64,000 nucleotides of DNA from Roseiarcus sp036488815. GTDB taxonomy: Bacteria; Pseudomonadota; Alphaproteobacteria; Rhizobiales; Beijerinckiaceae. The translations under genes and the position numbers were made by a program. Under the pieces are notes generated by a model that saw nothing but the letters and a program-made list of their open reading frames with translations, had not been told where the DNA came from and did not search any database. The stretch is taken from NCBI GenBank assembly GCA_036488815.1, contig DASXGX010000083.1, positions 1 through 64,000 of the forward strand, written 5' to 3'. Shown one piece after another: positions 15,797 through 25,011 of the stretch (positions are counted from its first letter, which is position 1; each line of letters starts with the position of its first letter).

Positions 15797-17431
15797 TCAA
15801 AAGAGCGAGCCTTGCTCCTCCTTTTGCGGCCGCGGCCTTGTCCGCCTCGTCGCGGATTCCCCGGCAGGCCCGTTGGCGGTCGCGGCGACCTCGCCGTCGG
15901 CGAATTCGATGCGCAGGGCCTGATGTGGCGAGACGTTCGCCGCCCGCGCAAGCGGTGCGCCGCCTGCGGCGCGGACCAACGCGAAGCCGCGCGCCAGCAC
16001 GCTGCGATAGCTCACTGCGTTGAGGACCTGAGTGGCCGCCGCAAGACGCGCACGGCGGCGGCGCTGCGTTTCCTCGAAGGCGCGCCGCAGCCGGCCCTCG
16101 AGTTGTACGAGCGCGCGGGCGCGTTCCTCGGAGCGGCGATGTTCGAGGCGCGTCAACGCGTCGAGCCGACGCGCCGCCGCCGCCATCCGCTCCGCGCGCG
16201 CTTGCCGCTCGCGGCGCGCCTCGCGCAGAAAGTGCGCGGCGGCCGTCCGCAACGCCTCGCGAGGCCGCGCCGCCAGCGCTGCGCCGACGCGCGCGAGGCG
16301 CTGAGCAAGGCCGCGCTGACGTTCGCCGAGGCCGGCGAGGCGGGCGCGCGGCGACTGGCGCGCCAGGCGGCGCGACAATCTCTCGGCGGCGAGCAACCGC
16401 GCGTCGAACCCTTCGCGCGAGCGGGAGCGCAGCCGCGAGGCCGCCGAATCGAGCCGCTGGCGCAGCGGCGCGAGGATCGCTTCGCCCGAAAGCAGCGCCC
16501 TCGCCACGCCGCGCAGCTCGGCGCGACGGCGCTCGGCGAGCCGCAGGACGGCCCCGCGCAGCCGGCCGTCGAGATCGGCGAGATTCGCCATCAGTTCGAC
16601 GCGGACCGGCACGCTCAATTCCGCCGCGGCGGTCGGCGTCGGGGCGCGCACGTCGGCGGCGTGATCGATCAGCGTCCAATCCGTCTCGTGCCCGACCGCG
16701 GCGATCAGCGGGATCTCGCTCTCCGCCGCGGCGCGCACGACGATCTCCTCGTTGAAACCCCAGAGGTCCTCGAGCGAGCCGCCGCCGCGCGCGACGATCA
16801 GGACGTCTGGCCGCGCCAGCGGGCCGTCGACCGCCAGCGCGTTGAAGCCGCGGATCGCCTGCGCGACCTCCGCTGCGGACGTCTCGCCCTGCACACGCAC
16901 CGGCCAGATCAAGACCTGGACGGGAAATCGATCCGACAGGCGGTGCAGGATGTCGCGAATCACCGCCCCGGTCGGCGAGGTGACGACGCCGATCACGCGC
17001 GGCAGATAGGGAAGCAACTGCTTGCGCGCCGCGTCGAACAGGCCCTCGTCGGCCAGCTTGCGCCGACGCGCCTCGAGCAGCGCCATCAGCGCGCCGACGC
17101 CGGCAAGCTCCAGCGATTCGACGACGATCTGATACGCCGACTTGCCGGGGAAGGTCGTGATCTTGCCGGTCACGATGACCTCGAGCCCTTCCTCGGGCTT
17201 GATCCGCATGCGCCCGAACGTGGTCTTCCAGATCACCGCGTCGAGGCGCGCCCCGGCGTCCTTGAGGCAGAAATAGACGTGGCCGGAGGAGTGAGGACCG
17301 CGATAGCCCGAGACCTCGCCGCGCACCCGAACATAGCCGAAACGATCCTCGAGCGCGCGTTTAAGCGCGCCGGACAATTCGCTGACGGAGAACTCAGGCG
17401 CATTGGCGCCGGTGATTGGGGTTTCGCTCAT
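15797..17431 (-). CDS. xseA: Exodeoxyribonuclease VII large subunit
   Basis: XseA with XseB degrades single-stranded DNA. The N-terminal OB-fold (FSVSELSGALKRALEDRFG, RVRGEVSGYRGPHSSGH, residues 15-60) is followed by the catalytic domain with GVVTSPTGAVIRDILHR near 150 and VARGGGSLEDLWGFNEE near 210-226. The C-terminal third is an Arg/Ala-rich coiled coil. At 544 residues it is about 100 longer than the E. coli protein, mostly in that coiled coil. ATG 17431 was chosen over the GTG at 17434. No xseB is adjacent. Its high-GC antisense strand carries a long but spurious open frame. Confidence 0.95.
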   Translation of the reverse strand: MSETPITGANAPEFSVSELSGALKRALEDRFGYVRVRGEVSGYRGPHSSGHVYFCLKDAGARLDAVIWKTTFGRMRIKPEEGLEVIVTGKITTFPGKSAYQIVVESLELAGVGALMALLEARRRKLADEGLFDAARKQLLPYLPRVIGVVTSPTGAVIRDILHRLSDRFPVQVLIWPVRVQGETSAAEVAQAIRGFNALAVDGPLARPDVLIVARGGGSLEDLWGFNEEIVVRAAAESEIPLIAAVGHETDWTLIDHAADVRAPTPTAAAELSVPVRVELMANLADLDGRLRGAVLRLAERRRAELRGVARALLSGEAILAPLRQRLDSAASRLRSRSREGFDARLLAAERLSRRLARQSPRARLAGLGERQRGLAQRLARVGAALAARPREALRTAAAHFLREARRERQARAERMAAAARRLDALTRLEHRRSEERARALVQLEGRLRRAFEETQRRRRARLAAATQVLNAVSYRSVLARGFALVRAAGGAPLARAANVSPHQALRIEFADGEVAATANGPAGESATRRTRPRPQKEEQGSLF

Positions 17432-17617
17432 CACGCGATTATGCCGGACGCGCCGCCCGGGGGCCAGCGGCGCGCTCTATGGCGCAGACGAGCGAAACGC
17501 GCTAACAGGCGAGCGACGATCAGGCGGGGAACCGGCTTGGCGCAAAACGGCATGGCGCGCGAAGCCATCATCTCGCCGCCTTGTCTGGCCATAGGTCCGG
17601 CCATCGATTGCGAGGCG

Positions 17618-18796
17618 ATGACGAAGCGCATGAAGAACCCAACTGGCTCTCGCGCCGTGCTCGGGGCGGTCCTTGGCCTCTTTGCGGCGCTTGTGGCGAA
17701 TAACGCCGTGCAAGCGCAGCAGAGCCCAGAATGCATGCGGCTCCGCCAGCAAATCGCCGACGCGTCACACAGCGATCAGGGCGGCCAATACCAGGCGGCG
17801 GCCGCTCGGCAACGCGAAGAGCTCGACCGAACCTCCGCCTATGCCCATTCGATCGGCTGCGACCGCCATCAGTTCCTGTTCTTCGGCTCGGCGCCGCCGC
17901 CCCAGTGCGGCGAAATCAACGCGCAGATCGGCCGCATGCGCGCCAATCTCGAGGAGTTGCAACGCGCGGGCGGCGGCGGGCGCGGCGATTTGGTGGCGCG
18001 CTACAATGCGGAATGCGCCAATCCACAACAGGCGCCGAACCTGCTCTCCGCCCTCTTCGGCGGCGGACGCCCGAACAACGAGGTCGACAGCCAGCCGCTC
18101 AATCCGGATACGGCTCCGATCGAGGAGAAGCCGCTCGACGCCAACCCGGGCGAAGCCCGTGCGGGCTCCAAGGCGGTCTGCGTGCGCTCATGCGACGGCA
18201 GCTTCTTTCCGGTCTCCTATTCCGCGTCCGGGGGCAAGCTGCAAAGCCTCGACGACATGTGCCACGCGCTGTGCCCCAACGCCGATGTAACCCTCTACAC
18301 CTATCCGACCTCGGGCGAGATCGAGCAGGCGGTGTCGATCAACGGCGCCCGCTATATGGATAGCCCCACGGCGTTGAAGTTTCGACAGAGCTACGATCCG
18401 ACCTGCTCTTGCCGGAAACGCGGACAAAGCTGGGCCGACGCGCTCGCCAACGCCGAGATCAAGCTCGGGCGCGAGTCGAAGGGCGACATCTACGTGACGC
18501 CCGAAAAGTCGGCGGAAATGTCGCGGCCGAGGATCGACCCGAAGGCCGCCAAGGCCGCCAAGTCGACCGCGGCGGCCACGCCCGCCGACGCAGCGACGCC
18601 GAACGCCAACAGCACGGATCCCGTCGTCGACAATCTGAGCCAGCAGGCCGCGACGATCAGCCGCGAGGCGTCGGGCATCGCCGGCGGCGAGGCCCAGACA
18701 GGGACCCGCTACAGCGAAGGCCAGGGCCAGACGACCGAAACCATCGGACCCGACGGCGTCAAGCGGCGCGTGCGGATAATCGATCCAGCGCTCTGA
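17618..18796 (+). CDS. DUF2865 domain-containing secreted protein
   Basis: A 392-residue protein with an N-terminal signal (AVLGAVLGLFAALVANNAVQA, cleavage near residue 32). The DUF2865 core at about residues 185-275 has KAVCVRSCDGSFFPVSYS, the CHALCPNADVTLYTY segment and YDPTCSCRKRG, with six or more cysteines that likely pair in the periplasm. An Ala/Lys-rich tail and TTETIGPDGVKRRVRI end the protein. The family is largely confined to Rhizobiales and its function is unknown. I chose ATG 17618; ATG 17630 is possible. The last 38 bp overlap the 3' end of gltX on the other strand. Confidence 0.88.
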   Translation: MTKRMKNPTGSRAVLGAVLGLFAALVANNAVQAQQSPECMRLRQQIADASHSDQGGQYQAAAARQREELDRTSAYAHSIGCDRHQFLFFGSAPPPQCGEINAQIGRMRANLEELQRAGGGGRGDLVARYNAECANPQQAPNLLSALFGGGRPNNEVDSQPLNPDTAPIEEKPLDANPGEARAGSKAVCVRSCDGSFFPVSYSASGGKLQSLDDMCHALCPNADVTLYTYPTSGEIEQAVSINGARYMDSPTALKFRQSYDPTCSCRKRGQSWADALANAEIKLGRESKGDIYVTPEKSAEMSRPRIDPKAAKAAKSTAAATPADAATPNANSTDPVVDNLSQQAATISREASGIAGGEAQTGTRYSEGQGQTTETIGPDGVKRRVRIIDPAL

Positions 18797-20114
18797 CACG
18801 GCCGATCAGCGGCAGCAGCGCGGCGAGTTCCGGACCGGACTCGCGCCCCGTCAGCGCGAGGCGCAGGGGATGGAACAGCGCGCGGCCCTTGCGGCCGGAC
18901 ACGGCCTTCAGCGACGCCGTCCAGGCCGCCCAAGTGTCGGCGCTCCAGGGCTCCGGCGGCAAAGCGGCCACCGCCTGATCGAGAAAGCCCTTATCCTCGA
19001 CAATCGGGTCGATCGGCCCCTCGACGATCCGCCACCAGTCAAGCGCCTCCCCGAAGCGGGCGAGATTGCCGCGCACCGCCGCCCAGAACCCCTCGGCCTC
19101 GGGTCCGGCGATCCCCAGCGTAGCGAGCCGCTCGCGCACCGCCTCGAAGCCGAGATGATGCAGCGTGCGCGCCGACAAGGCGCGCAATTCGGCCTCGTCG
19201 AAACGCGCCGCGCCGTGGGAAATGTGCTTCAACTCGAACGTCGCCGCGAGCTCCTCGAGCGAGGCGATCGGCCGCACCGCTTCCGCCGACCCGACGAGCA
19301 CCGCGAGGGCCGCCGCGGCGAGCGCCTCGACTCCGCTCTCCCGCAAGGAGGCGATCGACAGCGCGCCCGACCGCTTGGAGAGACCCTCCCCGGTCGCGTC
19401 GGTCAGCAGATTGTGATGCCCGAAGTTCGGCGTCCGCCCTCCTCCAGCCAGCGCCTCGAAAATCTGGATCTGCACGGCCGTATTGGTGATGTGGTCTTCG
19501 CCGCGAATGACGTCCGTCACATCGAGGTCGATGTCGTCCACTACGGAGGGCAGCGTGTAGAGGTAGGTGCCGTCCTCGCGCCGCAACACGGGATCGGAGA
19601 GCGAAGCGCAGTCGATGTGGCAAGGACCGCGCACCAGATCGTCCCAGCGCACGATCGTCGGCTCCAGGCGGAAGCGCCAGTGCGGGCTTCGTCCCTGCGC
19701 CTCGAGCGCGACCCTTTCCTCATCGGTGAGGCGCAGCGCCGCCCGATCATAGATCGGCGGCCGGCCAAGCGCCTGCTGACGCTTGCGGCGCCGGTCGAGC
19801 TCTTCGGCGGTTTCATAAGCGGGATAAAGGCGGCCCATCGCGCGCAACCGTTCGGCCGCCTCGTCGTAGAGCGCCATGCGGTCCGACTGGCGGCACTTGA
19901 AATCGGCAATGATTCCAAGCCAGGCGAGATCGGTTTCGATCGCGTCGGCATATTCGACGCGCGAGCGCTCGATGTCCGTGTCGTCAAGACGTAAAATGAA
20001 GCGTCCGCCTTGTCGCAAGGTCAACAACCAATTGAGTAGCGCAGTGCGCGCATTCCCGATATGGATGAGCCCGGTTGGGGAGGGCGCGAAGCGGACGGTT
20101 GTATGTTCTGGCAT
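18759..20114 (-). CDS. gltX: Glutamate--tRNA ligase
   Basis: A 451-residue class Ib aminoacyl-tRNA synthetase. The HIGH motif appears as HIGN (residues 18-21) in SPTGLIHIGNARTALLNWLL and the KMSKS motif as LSKRSG near 250. RFILRLDDTDIERS and VIRGEDHITNT are further family blocks. Alphaproteobacteria often have two GltX proteins, and this form matches the HIGN branch. The length includes the anticodon-binding domain, so it is not the short GluQ-RS. It converges on and overlaps the DUF2865 gene by 38 bp. The start is 77 bp from the divergent glycosyltransferase gene. Confidence 0.95.
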   Translation of the reverse strand: MPEHTTVRFAPSPTGLIHIGNARTALLNWLLTLRQGGRFILRLDDTDIERSRVEYADAIETDLAWLGIIADFKCRQSDRMALYDEAAERLRAMGRLYPAYETAEELDRRRKRQQALGRPPIYDRAALRLTDEERVALEAQGRSPHWRFRLEPTIVRWDDLVRGPCHIDCASLSDPVLRREDGTYLYTLPSVVDDIDLDVTDVIRGEDHITNTAVQIQIFEALAGGGRTPNFGHHNLLTDATGEGLSKRSGALSIASLRESGVEALAAAALAVLVGSAEAVRPIASLEELAATFELKHISHGAARFDEAELRALSARTLHHLGFEAVRERLATLGIAGPEAEGFWAAVRGNLARFGEALDWWRIVEGPIDPIVEDKGFLDQAVAALPPEPWSADTWAAWTASLKAVSGRKGRALFHPLRLALTGRESGPELAALLPLIGRVRALDRLSARAA

Positions 20115-20191
20115 ACGCCTTCATAGAAGCGTCGCGGGGGCGCCGCAATATTACTGTCCGGTGAATCAGCCGCCTAAGCCATAGGAACGAT

Positions 20192-21349
20192 ATGACGATT
20201 TCCGCATTGGCGGCCGGCCTCGGCGCCACCGGACTTGCTATCCAGGTCTTCACCGCGGCGCTTGCCGGCTTCCGCTGCCGCTGGAATCCCGCCCACCATG
20301 CCGCGCCGGCCTCGGCGCCGCCGGTCACCGTGGTTCAACCGCTTTGCGGCGTCGAATCGTTCTCGCGAGAAACGCTCGCCTCGATCTTTGCGCTCGACTA
20401 CCCCGACTATGAAGTCGTCTTCTGTGTCGCCGACGCCGACGATCCGGTCGCCCCCCTGGCGCGCCGCGCGATGGCCGCGCATCCGGAGATTCCTTCGCGC
20501 CTGTTGATCGGCGACGATCGCATCAGCGGCAATCCCAAGCTCAACAATGTCGTCAAAGGCTGGAATCAATCGAGCCGTCCGTGGGTCGTCATCGCCGACT
20601 CGAACGTGCTGATGCCGCCGGACTACATCCAGCGCCTGCTCGAGCGCTGGCGCCCCGACACCGGCATCGTATGCGCGCCGCCGATCGGCGCACGACCCGA
20701 ATCGTTCGCGGCCGAGATCGAATGCGGCTTCCTCAACTCCTATCAGGCGCGCTGGCAGTATGCCGCCGAGACGCTGGGCTTCGGCTTCGCTCAAGGCAAG
20801 ACGATGCTCTGGCGGCGCGACGTGCTGGACGGGGGCGGCGGCATCGAGGCGCTGGGCGCGGAGATCGCCGAAGACGCCGCCTCGACCAAGCTCGTTCATC
20901 GCGCCGGGCTTCGCGCCCATCTCGTCGACGGACCGTTCCAGCAGCCGCTCGGGGATCGCACGATGCGCGACGTCTGGGGACGGCAGGTGCGCTGGGCGCG
21001 GCTGCGGCGGGCGACCTTCGCCCTCTATTTTGCGCCGGAACTGCTCACTTCGAGCCTGTTCACGCTCATCGCCGCCGCCTTCGCGGCGCCGGAGTTGGAC
21101 CTTGCGCCGCCGACGGCGGTCCTGCTCGCCGCCCTCATCTGGTACGGCGCGGAGGCCGCCTTGGCGCGGGTCGCCGGCTGGCCGCTCGCCTGGACGTCCG
21201 CGCCGGCCTGGATCGCGCGCGATGTGCTGCTTCCCTGGCTGTGGGTCCAGGGCTGGAGCCGCGAACAATTCGTCTGGCGCGGCAATGTGATGTCGGTCGA
21301 CGACGATGCGCTGGCGGCCGATGGGCCGAGTTCGTTCCCGCCAGCCTGA
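20192..21349 (+). CDS. Ceramide glucosyltransferase-like (GT21/HpnI-like) glycosyltransferase
   Basis: A 385-residue membrane glycosyltransferase with a GT-A core. D1 is in CVADADDP near 82, D2 in IADSNVLMPP near 135, D3 in EIAEDAASTKL near 230, and the Q-x-x-R-W motif is GRQVRWARLRR near 265. An N-terminal TM and two to three C-terminal TM segments flank the core. This arrangement is shared by bacterial ceramide glucosyltransferases and by HpnI, which adds GlcNAc to hopanoids. No hpn or sphingolipid genes are nearby to decide. An AGGA stretch precedes the ATG. Confidence 0.85.
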   Translation: MTISALAAGLGATGLAIQVFTAALAGFRCRWNPAHHAAPASAPPVTVVQPLCGVESFSRETLASIFALDYPDYEVVFCVADADDPVAPLARRAMAAHPEIPSRLLIGDDRISGNPKLNNVVKGWNQSSRPWVVIADSNVLMPPDYIQRLLERWRPDTGIVCAPPIGARPESFAAEIECGFLNSYQARWQYAAETLGFGFAQGKTMLWRRDVLDGGGGIEALGAEIAEDAASTKLVHRAGLRAHLVDGPFQQPLGDRTMRDVWGRQVRWARLRRATFALYFAPELLTSSLFTLIAAAFAAPELDLAPPTAVLLAALIWYGAEAALARVAGWPLAWTSAPAWIARDVLLPWLWVQGWSREQFVWRGNVMSVDDDALAADGPSSFPPA

Positions 21350-21441
21350 CGTAACGAGTGGCCGGCTGAGGCTCTTGCCCGGCCATTTCCGTCGCGCCGA
21401 TGCGCCGGCTTCCCGACAACTCACGCGAGCGAGCGGAGCCG

Positions 21442-21467
21442 CGTCATGGCCGGACCCGGCCATGACG
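21442..21467. repeat. Perfect 12-bp stem palindrome between convergent genes
   Basis: Arms of 12 bp (starting CGTCATGGCC) are separated by two bases. It lies in the 154-bp gap between two converging genes and has no U-run on either side, so I class it as a REP-type palindrome of the GGCCGG family rather than a proven terminator. A relative with a longer spacer is at 46201-46243. Confidence 0.75.
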
Positions 21468-21503
21468 CCAATGCTCACCCAGTCACGCCGGGCGCGACTC
21501 CTC

Positions 21504-22592
21504 TTACGCCTGTTCCAGCGCGGGATAGTCGACGTAGCCCTTCTCGCCGCCGCCGAACAGCGTCGCGCCATCGAGCGCGTTGAACGCTGCGCCACGGCGC
21601 AGACGTTCGACCAGGTCGGGATTGGCGATGAACGGCCGGCCGAAGGCAATGAGGTCGGCGCGTCGCGCCGTCAACGTCTCGACCGCCAATTCCCTGGTGT
21701 AGCCATTGTTGGCCATGTAGGCGCCGCTGAAGGCCTTACGCAGCGCCTGGTAGTCGAACGGCGCGATGTTACGATCGCCCTGCGTCGCGCCCTCGACCAC
21801 GTGAATGTAGGCGAGGCGCCGCTCGTTGAGGCGCGACACGAGATGGCCAAACAGGGCCGCCGGATTGGAATCGGCGATGTCGTTGGACGGGCTCACCGGA
21901 GCGATGCGGACGCCGACGCGGGCCGCGGGCCAGACCTTGAGAATCGCGTCGACGACTTCGAGCGCGAATCGCGTGCGGTTCTCGATCGAGCCGCCGTAGG
22001 CGTCCTCGCGCTTGTTGGTTCCGTCGCGCAGGAACTGGTCGATCAGATAGCCGTTGGCGGCGTGCACCTCGATGCCGTCGAAGCCGGCCCGCTTGGCGCT
22101 GGTCGCCGCCTTGGCGTAGTCCTCGACAACGCCGGCGATTTCCGACAAAGCGAGCGCGCGCGGCGCCGACACCTCGACGAAGCCGCTCTCGATGAACGTC
22201 CTCGACTTGGCGGTGATCGCCGAGGGCGCCACCGGCGCGCCGCCATTCGGCTGCAACGAAGTGTGCGAGATGCGGCCGACGTGCCAGAGCTGCGCGAAGA
22301 TGCGTCCGCCCGCTTCATGCAGCGCGCCCGTCACCTTGCGCCAGCCTTCCACCTGCGCCTCGCTGAAAAGGCCAGGCGTCCAGACGTAGCCCTGACCCTG
22401 CTGGCTGATCTGCGTCGCCTCGGAGATGATCAAGCCCGCCGTCGCGCGCTGACGATAGTAGAGCGCCGCCATCTCGGTGGGCGCCTCGAGACGCGTCGCC
22501 CGATTGCGGGTGAGCGGCGCCATCACGACGCGATTAGGCAAATCGAGATCGCCGAGCCGATAGGGCTGAAACAGCGGGGAAACGTCGGACAT
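21504..22592 (-). CDS. Alkene reductase (Old Yellow Enzyme family)
   Basis: A 362-residue FMN-dependent reductase of activated C=C bonds or nitro compounds (NemA-like). It begins PLFQPYRLGDLDLPNRVVMA, carries QLWHVGRISH near 100, the substrate-binding HAANGYLIDQFLRDGTN near 182 and YGGSIENRTRF near 206, and GRPFIANPDL near 322 for FMN phosphate binding. ATG 22592 has AAAGG upstream. It follows the WD40 gene on the same strand by 28 bp and may be co-transcribed. Confidence 0.93.
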   Translation of the reverse strand: MSDVSPLFQPYRLGDLDLPNRVVMAPLTRNRATRLEAPTEMAALYYRQRATAGLIISEATQISQQGQGYVWTPGLFSEAQVEGWRKVTGALHEAGGRIFAQLWHVGRISHTSLQPNGGAPVAPSAITAKSRTFIESGFVEVSAPRALALSEIAGVVEDYAKAATSAKRAGFDGIEVHAANGYLIDQFLRDGTNKREDAYGGSIENRTRFALEVVDAILKVWPAARVGVRIAPVSPSNDIADSNPAALFGHLVSRLNERRLAYIHVVEGATQGDRNIAPFDYQALRKAFSGAYMANNGYTRELAVETLTARRADLIAFGRPFIANPDLVERLRRGAAFNALDGATLFGGGEKGYVDYPALEQA

Positions 22593-22620
22593 CAGAAACC
22601 TTTCGTGGTCTTGCGACAGA

Positions 22621-23616
22621 TTAAGCGGGCAGAGTGAGGACGCCGGCGACGCCCGCATCGAGGCCGAACGCCAGACGCGAACCGTTCGCGTCCCATGAGA
22701 GCGCGCTGACGGCGCCGTCGCCGGGCGCGCGCACGAGGATCTCGGCCGCATCGCCGAGGCGGCAGAGCAGGATCAGACCGTCGGCGTAGCCGATGGCGAC
22801 GACGAGCGCGCGCGGGTGGAACGCCACCTGCGTCACGCGCGACGAGCGGACGCCGCACTCGCGCGGCGGCTTGCCCATCGGGCCGTCCTTGTCCTTGAAC
22901 GGCCAGACGACGCAGGCGTCCGCGCCCGATGTGGCGAGCCAATTGCCGTCGTGCGACCAGGAGAGCGAGCGCGTCTTGCCGGGGTAGCCAGTCATCCGCA
23001 TGTTGCGCGAATCCTGGAGCCGCCAGCCGTGCAGCGCATTCTCCTGCATCGAGGTGACGACGAAGCGCCCGTCGGGCGACGCGAGCACGTCGAGGTGCGA
23101 TCCCTTCCAATCGAGCCCGGTCGGCTCCGCGGCGGCCTTCGGGAACCACAGCGACACGCCGTTGTAGTGCGCGAGCGCGAGCCGGTAGCCCTTGGGCAGA
23201 AAGGCGAGGCCGCGCACCGTCGTCGGCCCGGTGAGGGTCTTGACCACGCCGGCTTCGTCGCGCGCGCTGACGTTCCGTCCGGCGGCCCAGGCGACAGCCT
23301 CGCCGCGCGTCGTCAGCGCGTCGATCCAGCGGCCCTTTTCGTCGGCGATCTCATTGACCGTCCCGTCGGCGCTGGTCGCCACGACGCGGCCGTCGTCGCC
23401 GCCGGTGACCAAACGACTGCCCTCGGCGCGGGCGACCAAAATCGCGCCGTCCGGGTGGGCGGCGACGCGCTTTTGCGCGTCCCCCTCGCCGATCAGCACA
23501 ATGCCGTCGGCGAGCGCCAGCGCCGGCGAGCCAGCGAGAAATGCGACGCGCACCACCTGCGCGCCCGCCTCGAGGGGCCGCACATGCGCGGTCAGCGAAG
23601 AGCTTGGCTCAGCCAT
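22621..23616 (-). CDS. WD40-repeat protein
   Basis: A 331-residue protein made of about seven WD40-like blades; examples are SLSWSHDGNWLATSGADACV with VWPF, and VAFHPRALVVAIGYADGLI. There is no signal peptide. WD40 proteins are scaffolds with no enzymatic motif of their own. It is 89 bp downstream of the COG0523 GTPase gene on the same strand; I recall this neighbour pair in other Rhizobiales, which hints at a role in metal handling, but this is inference. Confidence 0.88.
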   Translation of the reverse strand: MAEPSSSLTAHVRPLEAGAQVVRVAFLAGSPALALADGIVLIGEGDAQKRVAAHPDGAILVARAEGSRLVTGGDDGRVVATSADGTVNEIADEKGRWIDALTTRGEAVAWAAGRNVSARDEAGVVKTLTGPTTVRGLAFLPKGYRLALAHYNGVSLWFPKAAAEPTGLDWKGSHLDVLASPDGRFVVTSMQENALHGWRLQDSRNMRMTGYPGKTRSLSWSHDGNWLATSGADACVVWPFKDKDGPMGKPPRECGVRSSRVTQVAFHPRALVVAIGYADGLILLCRLGDAAEILVRAPGDGAVSALSWDANGSRLAFGLDAGVAGVLTLPA

Positions 23617-23705
23617 CGTCGGTCTCGGGAATTGGCGCGCGCCGAATCGCCGACGCGCGCGACAGTTGAGGAAGTCCGCGCCGCCATTCGAGCGCGGCTA
23701 AGGCG

Positions 23706-24737
23706 TCAGGCGGCGCAGGCGGCGAAACCGGTGCGGATTTCGTCTTCGTCGAGATTGCGGCCGATGAACACGACCTTGGACTCGCGCTTTTCGTTCGTCT
23801 TCCATTCGCGCTGCGGCTCGCCGTCCAGCATCATGTGGACGCCCTGGAAGACGAAGCGCTTGGGATCGCCCTTGAAGGCGACGATGCCCTTGCAACGCAG
23901 GATGTCGGCGCCGCGCAATTGGGTGATCCGGTTGATCCAGGGCATGAACTTGTCGGGATCGACATCTCCTTCGAGCCGCGCCGAAACCGACTGCATCTCT
24001 TCGTCGTGATAGTGCTTCAGGCCGCCGTGGTGGTGGTGGCCGTGATCATGCTCATGGTCGTGATCATGATCGTGCTCGTCGGCGGTGAGGAATTCCGGCT
24101 CGATATCGAGAATGCGGTCGAGGTCGAACGCGCGGCGCTCCAGAACCTCGTTGATCGCGACGTTGCACTTCTGCGCGGGATGGAGCCGAGCGTAGGGGTT
24201 GATCGCGCGGATGCGCGCCTCGACCTCGCGCAATTCGTTCGGCGTGACGAGATCGGTCTTGTTGAGGATGATGACGTCGGCGAAGGCGATCTGGTTTTTC
24301 GCCTCGGGCGCATCGCGCAACCGCGCCGCCAGCCATTTGGCGTCGGCGACCGTCACTACCGCGTCGAGCCGCGCCGTTTCTCGCACGTCCTCGTCGACGA
24401 AGAAGGTCTGCGCGACCGGCGCAGGATCGGCGAGCCCGGTGGTCTCGACGATGATCGCGTCGAAACGGCCCTTACGCCGCATGAGGCCTTCAATGATGCG
24501 GATGAGGTCGCCGCGCACGGTGCAGCAGATGCAGCCGTTGTTCATCTCGAAGACTTCCTCGTCGGCTCCGACGACGAGTTCGTTGTCGATCCCGATTTCG
24601 CCGAACTCGTTGACGATCACGGCGTATTTGCGCCCGTGCGGCTCGGAGAGGATGCGGTTGAGCAAGGTCGTCTTGCCGGCCCCGAGATAGCCGGTCAGCA
24701 CGGTGACGGGGATCTTGTCGGCGGTGGCGTCGGTCAT
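23706..24737 (-). CDS. COG0523 (CobW/ZNG1-type) GTPase metallochaperone
   Basis: A 343-residue G3E GTPase. Walker A is GYLGAGKTTL (residues 16-25), the metal-binding CICC motif is at 69-72, the Walker B region is EFGEIGIDNE near 45 and the base-specificity motif NKTDL near 155. A linker near 215-245 has a dense His/Asp run (HDHDHDHEHDHGHHHH) able to hold several metal ions. The CobW C-terminal domain follows. Such proteins deliver zinc or other metals to target enzymes and are often Zur-regulated; I see no Zur-like palindrome in the 130 bases before this gene. CobW for cobalamin is the alternative, but no cob genes are here. Confidence 0.92.
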   Translation of the reverse strand: MTDATADKIPVTVLTGYLGAGKTTLLNRILSEPHGRKYAVIVNEFGEIGIDNELVVGADEEVFEMNNGCICCTVRGDLIRIIEGLMRRKGRFDAIIVETTGLADPAPVAQTFFVDEDVRETARLDAVVTVADAKWLAARLRDAPEAKNQIAFADVIILNKTDLVTPNELREVEARIRAINPYARLHPAQKCNVAINEVLERRAFDLDRILDIEPEFLTADEHDHDHDHEHDHGHHHHGGLKHYHDEEMQSVSARLEGDVDPDKFMPWINRITQLRGADILRCKGIVAFKGDPKRFVFQGVHMMLDGEPQREWKTNEKRESKVVFIGRNLDEDEIRTGFAACAA

Positions 24738-25011
24738 GGAGGCGTGTTTCTCCTGCGGCCCGGCGGAGAGGGCGGGCGGAAATGGCCCGCCGGATATAGG
24801 GCTGTCCTAGCAAATTTGGTAGAGGCTGCGGACTGCCAGCGTACCAAGCCGCGCAATCCCGGTTGAACTCGCTGTGAGGGGATTTTGAAAGCGGCACTGC
24901 CGCTAATCCCTTCTCCCGCTTGCGGGAGCGGACGAATGCGCCGCATTCGCCTAGAGAAGATGGCGCGAAGCGCCGGACGAGGGCGCTCCGATTCCATCGT
25001 GCTCTAGCGCC

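Noticed and set aside
15713..17617. Very long plus-strand open frame running antisense through xseA into the DUF2865 gene
   Set aside because: It has no ribosome site or recognisable domain, is Arg-rich low-complexity, and mirrors the strong third-position GC of xseA; only the part from 17618 matches a protein family.
24812..24885. tRNA-like sequence (GGTAGAGGCTGCGGACTGCC ... GGTTGAACTC)
   Set aside because: It has D-loop-like and T-loop-like pieces, but I cannot form acceptor and anticodon stems, so it is at best a decayed remnant.
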